Assembly: GCA_021151535.1 (NCBI GenBank)
Contig: JAGKXC010000046.1
Coordinates: 1 to 28,928, forward strand
DNA: 28,928 nt
Source of the DNA: Sphingobacteriia bacterium
GTDB lineage: Bacteria > Bacteroidota > Bacteroidia > NS11-12g > UBA955
Direction of reading: 5' to 3'
How positions within the stretch are numbered: the first letter of the stretch is position 1; each line of letters begins with the position of its first letter. Under the pieces are notes generated by a model that was given only the letters and a program-made list of their open reading frames with translations, made no database searches and was not told the origin of the DNA. The position numbers and the translations under genes are program-made. Of the stretch, positions 22,696 through 28,928 are shown one piece after another.

Positions 22696-25600
22696 TTATT
22701 CCCCGTGATTAAATTTAATAGTGAATTGATTTTGGCTATTCCAGATTTTAATGAAATAAATTCCTGAACTAACATTGAGGTCAAATCCAGGTTGAGTAAG
22801 CAAATCGTAATTAGGCGTAATTTGAGCCCCATAAATACTGAAAACGCAGTATTGGTATGGCTCTGAAATTACTGAATGCAGCAAAGAATATCGATTTGAT
22901 TGAGGAGTTTTATAAACACTAAAAGAGGGTTTAGCTATGCTATCTTCTAAACCTAAATATTTGCCATCAACATTTAAACTTACACACTTAAAATCACGGT
23001 TGCCACATCTGCTTTTTGCATCCAAGCAAACTGAGTAGAATCCTTTGTTAGTGAAACTGTGAATGGGATTGTTTGTAATGTCAATGTCTCCATCGCCAAA
23101 AGACCACGAAGCATATTTCGGGGCGATTTTTGGGTTGAATTGGAATTTGTAACCAGCTAGTTGCGAAACTGTAAAATTGGCGGTAAAATTCTTTTTCTCG
23201 TCTATGATGGTAATGGGTTCAGAAGTTGTGGTGCAAGTTCCATTGATTCCTTTAACGGTGAAAGTTCCTATCTGATTTGTGGTAATTGATTTGGTTAATG
23301 CACCCGTGTTCCATAGGTATTTGGTAAAGGTTTCTTTTGTTTGCAATGTGATTTTATCTGTTGCATCACACCAACTTACACCGTTAGGTGCTTCTATGGT
23401 TACTGGCACCTTGTTTAGGGTTATCATTTCTGTGTCTTTGCAGCCGTTATAATCTGCCGCAACTATGATATAAGTACCTGGCTTACTTGGGGCTAAAATC
23501 CTATTTGATTGTAATAAATCCCAACTATTTGGAGCATTTTCATAATACCATTTGTACGTAGACAGGAAAGTGGGCGTTGCATATATGCTGGTATTCCCTT
23601 CACAGTAATTGAAATTAGTTGTGTTGGAAGTGATGGCCAAAACTGGTTTTTCAATTACGGTGATAGATTTTATGAAAGAATCTTTGCAACGAGCGTCTGT
23701 ATAAGTAATTAACTTTATACTGTTATTGCCGATTTTTGCAAATTTCTTGTTTACTGTAAGTCCAGTTAGTGAAGTATTATCTTCAAAATACCATTTATAA
23801 TTAACTGTATATGATCCACTTGTGTTGTTGATGGTTGTTCCACCGTTGAGTGTAATGTTGTTAATGCCGTTATCACAAATTATTGTAGGTGTGGTAGTGA
23901 AATTCGGTTTGGTGGAGTTTATCACATTAACCTCATAATTGTTGGCGTTATAATTACAACCTGCAAAAGAGACTTTGGCAATAACTTGCTTTTTGCCGGC
24001 TGCTCCCCCAATCAGTTGTTTTGAAATCGCATCGCCGAAATTTGATCTTGGATTGGCGTTATCTGGCCATGTCCATTGAACTGCATCAGGTATATGATTC
24101 TTGGCGATGGTTCGGATGTACATTGTCTTTGAGTAAGTAACACCCGCATAGGTTTTGGCACTAATACTCAAAGTATCAATTCCTTGATTTGTGTTAGCTA
24201 AGAATTTGAAGTTAATGGAATTGGTATCAGTAAACGTCCAACCCAATTTGCCATCGCGATAAACATTCCAGGAGGCCAATTTATCTATCGCCCCGAAAAT
24301 CAAGTTTAAAGAATCATTGCTATATAGATCCAAATTTGAGCTTGTTTCGAGGTTGAAAATCGCGGGCTGAATCAGTTGAATGGGTGTATTATTGATATTG
24401 GCGTTCAGGGTATCAAAAACTGGATAAAAAATGTCTGTGTTGTTTTCAGTTTTGCCGAATTTGGTGAACGAGCTGTCGCTGAAAACCATGGCCAGATGCG
24501 TAATTGCTAATTGGCTATTGGTTAATGAATTGACGTTGTTTAAGTTGAATACATCGCGGATGTTGAATGTGTAACTCCACAAATCGGCACCTTCATTTTT
24601 TAATTGATATTTAGCATCGGGTTTGCCCCAAGTGGATTGAATATTATACCAATAATTGCTGTTGAGCGCGGCATTGGTAACACTTGCGAAAGTGATATAA
24701 ACTGAGGAAACCCCTTTTAATCCGCCATTTCCCTTGGTTGCATCAAAAAGGATTTTCACCGTTTGATCTCTTTTGGGTAAAATTGGATAAAGAGAAATGG
24801 GATAATTAGGATTGTATGAGGTGGCAACGGTTGGATTGCAAATAGCTACGAGGGTAATAGAATCGCCCGCACACAACTCAGCAGGGCCGTTGTTTTGGAA
24901 GGTGATTGTTTGATTTAATGGGGAAATTGTATTCACATCCAAAGTATCGTATTCAACGCAAGTAGAATTGTAACTGGTAGTTAAAATATACCTTTTGTTG
25001 GTTTCACTTGCGATGATGATCGGATCTTTGATTTTAGGATTGGAAAGGTTTGTGGTGGGATTCCAACTGTAGGTTAAATTTACCGGTGTTCCTTGTTTTA
25101 CTTCTGGAACAAAGGTGTTTCCGCAAGGAATGGCTTTGGGGGCTTTGGAAATTCGAATATCTAACGGTGACGGAGCTAAGTTGTACCTAGCGGTGTCTTT
25201 ACAACCAATAGGGGAAACCAAAATTGCGATGTAATTGCCGGTAATACTTGCTGTAGCCTTGCTCGACAAAGAGAACAAACTATTGTTGGGGTTATACCAA
25301 GAAACGGATGAATACTTATTCAGTGATTTAACCATCAAATCAGCAGCTTGCCCTGAGGTACAGTAAGGGGATAATTGGGTAATGGTTGCGATGTTTTTTA
25401 ATACTGAAACTTTGAAAGTATCAATGAAAGTACAACCTTGAGCGGTTGATGTATTTTTAACCCAATATGTTCCTGGTGTTGTTATCGTTCTGCAGGCTGT
25501 AACTGCGCCATTATCCCACGCAAGCGTACCACTTAAATTTACTTTTCTGCAGAGCGATAATGACGTGACACCGTTACACAATGTGTTGTTGTCGAAGGTA

Positions 25601-27771
25601 TTTGAAATTGTCCCTGTACCAATTTTGCCAATAAATCCATCATTATTGTACAGGCTGGTTCGATACCCATAAATATTCGTAACTTCAGTTGATTGCGATG
25701 TATATCCGGAAACATAAATATCATTTTTAGAATCGGTAATAATTGATTTAATCATTGTAGTAGCTCCATTACTATATCCGGTATACGCGGTATTCCACAG
25801 AATTGTTCCGGAAGTATTTACTTTGAGTATATGGTTTGGTGAGCCTACAGAAGAAGTTGTTTGAAATGCATCTGCTGTAAACCAACCTGTTGATGCAGTT
25901 GTTCCGGTGCAATAAATATCGCCGTTTAAATCTGATGTAATATGCTCTAGGTAGTCGGATCCAGTGCCGCCATAGTAAAATCCCCATTGTCTTGCGCCCG
26001 CACTGTTGAATTTAATAATTATACCATCAAGCAGTCCTTTTGCAGTTCCAGAGGTTGAAATGTTGGTGGTTGATTGCGAACATCCTGTTATAAAAAAGTT
26101 ATTGTTAATATCAACATTACAACCGTAAAAGTAGTCGTTTGATGTTCCGCCGTAATATGTAAACCACTGTAAAACATTGGCACTTGAGAATCTAACTATG
26201 AAACCATCAGTTGCTGTAGACTTTGGATATAAGGCAAAACTGGCGGAATTGTAATTTGTGATGCTTGAGCTTGTGGTTGCCCCAACAATATAAAGGTTCC
26301 CGTTTTTGTCGAAAGTGGCATCATAAATTGTGTAATCATAGGTTGTGGGTGTGGTACCAGTTACATAACTACCATACAGTTTGGTTCCAGACCAATTATA
26401 TTTTGAAATGAAACTAATTTCGGAACCATTCGAATAGGTTCTAAATGCCCCAGTAGTAGCAATATTTGTTGTGGAAGAAGTACCACCATATACTGCAATA
26501 TTTCCATTTTTATCAGTACAAATTCCATTAATTGTTTCAGTACCTGCACCACCGCAATAAGTAGCCCAGTTCAAAGATCCAGCTTCGCTAAATTGAACAA
26601 TAATTCCATCATATCCGCCGCCGCCAAAAGTTTTTTGACTGGCGCCACTGCTGATCAAGTTGCTAGCATCTGTTGTATAACCTGCTATCACTATCTCATT
26701 TCCGTAGGTAGCAATTCCCCCAAAATTGTTGTAGGAATTAGCAGTGCCATAAACATAAGTTGCATAAATGGGTACACTGGTTATCGGATTGATTTTTATA
26801 TAGTATAAACTGGAATATCCAGCGGAAAATGTGGTTTGAAATGCACCTGTAGTAGCGAAGTTTACATTAGACAAGGTGTATCCGCATTGGATTATATTCC
26901 CTTTGGCATCTAGGGTTGCTGTTTTACCGTAGTCATGGCTGGCTCCTCCGTAATATGAACCCCATTTCAAACAAGGATCTATGATTAAATCTTGTGTTTG
27001 ATCGTAGCTTGATTGGAACTCAAAGCCAATGGTTTTGGGGTTGATCCGTTTGAATTTTGTTTGAATTTCTTGGTTGTTGGAGAAGGAAATTGGGGCATTC
27101 TCCTCAATTTTCTCAGTGGAATTTTGTGCCTGTATAATCAAATTGCCCTGTGGTGAAACTGAAAGATTGTCAATTCCATCATAAGCCAGTTGAATGTCAT
27201 TGGATGCCCCCCCCGGATGAACGATAAAATCATATTTGATGCTGCCGTTTTTAAAATAAATAACCCAATCAATGTTGGGGTAAATGTTGATCAACGTAAT
27301 TTTTTCATATCCATAACAGTGATTGTAATCTTTCAGTTCGCCCGATTGCTTGTCTGGAATAACGAAATTTTCGTAATAATCGGATTTTTGAGATTTGATG
27401 ATTTTTTCCGGGCGATTGGCGTTTACCAAATTTACATCCACGCGAAATATTTTGAATACAGGTGCAATTTGAGATGATTCTTTTAACCCCTTTTTACTAA
27501 AATTCTTTGATGGGGCTTGAATGTTTTGCGAATCGGGAATTTGAATCTGGTAACTGAATCCATTTTCTTTAATGAAATACTGTAATTGGTTTTGCGTGTT
27601 ATAAAAAAGTACCGCGTTGTTGGTATTTTGGTTTTGGTCGCGCAATTGACCTTTGTTTTCAATGAAGAAATTTTTCTGAAATCTATTTGTGTTATTGGCG
27701 TCTGTTTGAGAGAAGCACAATAGCGTATGAATGCTGATTATAAAAAGAGTTAAAGTTTTTCGGAAAAACAT
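22696..27771 (-). CDS. Giant T9SS surface protein with SBBP propeller repeats, amylase-type accessory modules and PKD domain
   Basis: This 1691-residue protein has a signal peptide (about 1-22). A domain opening FFIENKGQ (about 33-265) is the module usually found before SBBP repeats. SBBP-type beta-propeller repeats with W..YYGG.. motifs follow at about 268-715 (GSYYGGASHDYG, ATYCGGAGTETI, TYYGGTSNDYFY). Ig-like adhesin segments make up much of the rest. Residues about 1000-1225 (VKILFDATKGNGGL and FNLETSSNLDLYSNDSLNLI) resemble accessory modules of T9SS-secreted alpha-amylase-like enzymes. A PKD domain lies near 1555 (SWSFGDGD), and a short T9SS sorting domain at the end (about 1610-1691) includes SSGIYFIKIWN. 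It should be displayed on the cell surface, with adhesion or glycan binding the likely role. It is first in a three-gene operon (7-bp and 12-bp gaps). Confidence 0.85.
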   Translation of the reverse strand: MFFRKTLTLFIISIHTLLCFSQTDANNTNRFQKNFFIENKGQLRDQNQNTNNAVLFYNTQNQLQYFIKENGFSYQIQIPDSQNIQAPSKNFSKKGLKESSQIAPVFKIFRVDVNLVNANRPEKIIKSQKSDYYENFVIPDKQSGELKDYNHCYGYEKITLINIYPNIDWVIYFKNGSIKYDFIVHPGGASNDIQLAYDGIDNLSVSPQGNLIIQAQNSTEKIEENAPISFSNNQEIQTKFKRINPKTIGFEFQSSYDQTQDLIIDPCLKWGSYYGGASHDYGKTATLDAKGNIIQCGYTLSNVNFATTGAFQTTFSAGYSSLYYIKINPITSVPIYATYVYGTANSYNNFGGIATYGNEIVIAGYTTDASNLISSGASQKTFGGGGYDGIIVQFSEAGSLNWATYCGGAGTETINGICTDKNGNIAVYGGTSSTTNIATTGAFRTYSNGSEISFISKYNWSGTKLYGSYVTGTTPTTYDYTIYDATFDKNGNLYIVGATTSSSITNYNSASFALYPKSTATDGFIVRFSSANVLQWFTYYGGTSNDYFYGCNVDINNNFFITGCSQSTTNISTSGTAKGLLDGIIIKFNSAGARQWGFYYGGTGSDYLEHITSDLNGDIYCTGTTASTGWFTADAFQTTSSVGSPNHILKVNTSGTILWNTAYTGYSNGATTMIKSIITDSKNDIYVSGYTSQSTEVTNIYGYRTSLYNNDGFIGKIGTGTISNTFDNNTLCNGVTSLSLCRKVNLSGTLAWDNGAVTACRTITTPGTYWVKNTSTAQGCTFIDTFKVSVLKNIATITQLSPYCTSGQAADLMVKSLNKYSSVSWYNPNNSLFSLSSKATASITGNYIAILVSPIGCKDTARYNLAPSPLDIRISKAPKAIPCGNTFVPEVKQGTPVNLTYSWNPTTNLSNPKIKDPIIIASETNKRYILTTSYNSTCVEYDTLDVNTISPLNQTITFQNNGPAELCAGDSITLVAICNPTVATSYNPNYPISLYPILPKRDQTVKILFDATKGNGGLKGVSSVYITFASVTNAALNSNYWYNIQSTWGKPDAKYQLKNEGADLWSYTFNIRDVFNLNNVNSLTNSQLAITHLAMVFSDSSFTKFGKTENNTDIFYPVFDTLNANINNTPIQLIQPAIFNLETSSNLDLYSNDSLNLIFGAIDKLASWNVYRDGKLGWTFTDTNSINFKFLANTNQGIDTLSISAKTYAGVTYSKTMYIRTIAKNHIPDAVQWTWPDNANPRSNFGDAISKQLIGGAAGKKQVIAKVSFAGCNYNANNYEVNVINSTKPNFTTTPTIICDNGINNITLNGGTTINNTSGSYTVNYKWYFEDNTSLTGLTVNKKFAKIGNNSIKLITYTDARCKDSFIKSITVIEKPVLAITSNTTNFNYCEGNTSIYATPTFLSTYKWYYENAPNSWDLLQSNRILAPSKPGTYIIVAADYNGCKDTEMITLNKVPVTIEAPNGVSWCDATDKITLQTKETFTKYLWNTGALTKSITTNQIGTFTVKGINGTCTTTSEPITIIDEKKNFTANFTVSQLAGYKFQFNPKIAPKYASWSFGDGDIDITNNPIHSFTNKGFYSVCLDAKSRCGNRDFKCVSLNVDGKYLGLEDSIAKPSFSVYKTPQSNRYSLLHSVISEPYQYCVFSIYGAQITPNYDLLTQPGFDLNVSSGIYFIKIWNSQNQFTIKFNHGE

Positions 27772-27820
27772 ATTAGAAATGCTGTTTATCTCTCAAAAAT
27801 AGGGTGGTAAAAATGTGCCT

Positions 27821-27886
27821 ATATACCAAAATATTGGTATTTTAAAATCCTTGTAGTTGCTGAAAAATACCTTGATTTTGGTATAT
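27821..27886. promoter_or_regulatory. Paired palindromic elements in the divergent region before the surface operon
   Basis: A perfect 12-bp inverted repeat has arms ATATACCAAAAT (27821-27832) and ATTTTGGTATAT (27875-27886) 42 bp apart. The left arm also forms a local palindrome ATACCAA-AATA-TTGGTAT (27823-27840), and an imperfect one, ATACC-N8-GGTAT, lies at 27867-27884. Such paired sites between divergent genes suggest a dimeric regulator shared by both. No clear TAnnTTTG was found here. Confidence 0.5.
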
Positions 27887-27924
27887 GGATTTACATGTTT
27901 TTGAACAACTTCGATGAAATTTTT

Positions 27925-28928
27925 ATGACACAAGAAGAATTTGAAAAATGGTTAGACGATCAGGTTTCTGCATATACAGAAACTATGGAGGATATGCAGA
28001 ATCAATTTCAAGCGATTATCGATGCTGCGCAAGAATCAAAACTTCAATTAGAGGCCGACATTGAAGAATGTAGAGCACAGTGTAAGGATAATATGGATAG
28101 CTTGGAGTCGGAATTTTCAGTAAAACAGACGGAGTTAATTGAAAATGGAGAAGAGTTGCTTTCGAAAATTACTGCATTTGTAGATTCAGGTTCTGAACAG
28201 TTAGAAAGTTTGGAGAAAATTGTTGAAGAAGTGAATGAGAAATTTGAGGCGATAGAAGAGTTATTAGAAGATTCTCAAAAGAATTCAAATCAAATTGAGG
28301 AATACGAAAAAGATTCTCAGCAGTATGTAAATGATATTTCTAAGAATAAAGAAGAGTCTGAAGATTTATTGAGTAGGATTGGCGATGACAAAGAGGAGAG
28401 TGAGAAGTTCTTAAAGGATATAATGGAGTTTTTGGAAAAATCAGAGCATACGTTTGAAGAAATCGAGGAGATTGAAGAGAATGCGAAGCGAGAATTAGCA
28501 GAGATTGAAGAGATAGAAGAACAAGCTAAACATGAATTGGCAGAAATTGAAGAAATAGAGGAGAATGCACAACGTGAGTTTGCAGAGATTGTTACTTGTA
28601 AACAAGATTCCTTGGCAGTGCAGAAGGAAATTGAACAAATTGAAGCAGATTCTAACAGTTTAAAGGCAGAGATTGAACAATTGAAGGCGGATTCCACAGT
28701 TTTACATAAAGAAATTGAGGATTTGAAGAAGGAATCAACCGATTTACATGAAGAGATTGAGAAATTGAAAGAGGAAACGGATGGTTTTAAATCCAATGCT
28801 GAGGAAGCTGCTAAACAAGCTACTCATTTTGAGGCGGAAGCACAGGGTGCTGCGGAACAGGCTCAATCTTCGGCTGGACAGGCTGAATCGGCCGCTGGAC
28901 AAGCCCAAGGTGCTGCCTCTGAAGCCCA
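27925..28928 (+). CDS. Long coiled-coil protein, C-terminus beyond the window
   Basis: The frame is open from ATG 27925 (an in-frame ATG at 27895 would add ten residues) to the right edge, giving at least 334 residues. There is no signal peptide. From about residue 30 on, nearly everything is Glu/Lys-rich heptads typical of a continuous coiled coil. Residues 179-220 are three copies of a 14-residue unit (EIEEIEENAKRELA and two variants), and residues 233-288 are four copies of a second 14-residue unit (for example KAEIEQLKADSTVL). The last part is Ala/Gln/Gly-rich in heptads (EQAQSSAGQAESAAGQA), as in amphipathic surface helices or tail-fibre-like stems. No family is recognised; a filament-forming or scaffolding role is inferred from composition only. 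It is divergent from the T9SS surface operon and shares its palindromic control region. Confidence 0.72.
   Translation, partial: MTQEEFEKWLDDQVSAYTETMEDMQNQFQAIIDAAQESKLQLEADIEECRAQCKDNMDSLESEFSVKQTELIENGEELLSKITAFVDSGSEQLESLEKIVEEVNEKFEAIEELLEDSQKNSNQIEEYEKDSQQYVNDISKNKEESEDLLSRIGDDKEESEKFLKDIMEFLEKSEHTFEEIEEIEENAKRELAEIEEIEEQAKHELAEIEEIEENAQREFAEIVTCKQDSLAVQKEIEQIEADSNSLKAEIEQLKADSTVLHKEIEDLKKESTDLHEEIEKLKEETDGFKSNAEEAAKQATHFEAEAQGAAEQAQSSAGQAESAAGQAQGAASEA
28459..28788 (+). repeat. 42-bp tandem repeats encoding 14-residue coiled-coil units
   Basis: Three units occupy 28459-28500, 28501-28542 and 28543-28584. After a 36-bp break, four units of a second type occupy 28621-28662, 28663-28704, 28705-28746 and 28747-28788. 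All units have exactly 14 codons, so two heptads each and no phase shift. The copies differ in silent positions, pointing to older duplication with selection on the protein. Confidence 0.8.

Larger units (their letters stand above)
22..27416. repeat. Dispersed over-represented 7-mer GGGCGAT/ATCGCCC (33 copies)
   Basis: Hand count. GGGCGAT on the plus strand starts at 805, 2612, 4225, 4381, 5136, 8068, 11526, 15786, 15951, 16335, 16982, 18777, 19829, 21497, 22275, 23121 and 27410. ATCGCCC starts at 22, 1282, 1893, 5842, 7902, 8722, 10294, 12329, 14907, 15385, 15429, 18945, 20670, 22503, 24287 and 24862. Roughly two copies would be expected at about 40% G+C. Copies occur in several reading frames and on both strands (17 to 16). 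None lies in 12336-14906 or after 27416. Bases outside the 7-mer show no consensus. Confidence 0.75.

Noticed and set aside
28459..28788. Regular repeats considered as a CRISPR array
   Set aside because: The units are in-frame, spacer-less 42-bp coding repeats, and no cas gene is present.
28317..28796. Ser-rich open frame on the minus strand opposite the coiled-coil gene
   Set aside because: It is the mirror of Glu-rich codons in the coiled-coil gene, and its 14-residue periodicity is inherited from that gene.

Overview
The window looks like a chromosomal segment from a member of the Bacteroidota. The evidence is: two proteins with type IX secretion (T9SS) C-terminal sorting domains, an SBBP-repeat giant surface protein, a Bacteroidota-type ABC-F ATPase, a Nudix-fold sugar regulator, and several promoters of the Bacteroidota type (TTTG, about 19-22 nt, TAnnTTTG). 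No phage or plasmid hallmark gene and no CRISPR array was seen. The genus cannot be told from the sequence alone.

Left part (1-8520): alpha-glucoside metabolism plus housekeeping. A minus-strand operon (sugar kinase of the BadF/BadG fold, beta-phosphoglucomutase, GH65 phosphorylase running off the left edge) is divergent from a Nudix/winged-helix regulator. The shared 153-bp control region holds two short palindromes, each lying on the -33 element of one of the two promoters. The chemistry fits together: GH65 splits maltose or trehalose with phosphate, PgmB converts beta-glucose-1-phosphate to glucose-6-phosphate, and the kinase could phosphorylate the free sugar. An ABC-F ribosome-associated ATPase and an FKBP-like lipoprotein follow, then a strong terminator and a secreted GH31 alpha-glucosidase that could supply glucose from extracellular oligosaccharides.

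Middle (8520-13614): a bidirectional terminator, a minus-strand pair (DUF423 membrane protein and a large secreted zinc metalloprotease), then tRNA-Arg(ACG) with its own promoter and terminator. After the tRNA lies a structured intergenic stretch with inverted repeats and a degenerate copy of the tRNA 3' end. A secreted leucine-rich-repeat protein follows, then a 530-bp region holding a frameshifted small secreted or membrane protein gene on the minus strand.

Right part (13615-28928): an unrecognised AT-rich gene; a T9SS-secreted protein with a probable carbohydrate-binding domain and an alpha/alpha-toroid; a membrane glycosyltransferase of the PMT/ArnT type; and a tight minus-strand three-gene operon. 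That operon encodes a 1691-residue T9SS surface protein, a 1064-residue protein joining cysteine-bearing repeats to a probable outer-membrane beta-barrel, and a WG-repeat protein. Divergent from it is the start of a long coiled-coil protein built on 14-residue repeats, cut by the right edge.

The signals I consider most worth following are the 7-mer GGGCGAT (33 exact copies on the two strands by hand count, against about two expected), the three-gene surface operon with its unrecognised cysteine repeat, and the coiled-coil gene with divergent palindromes in front of it.
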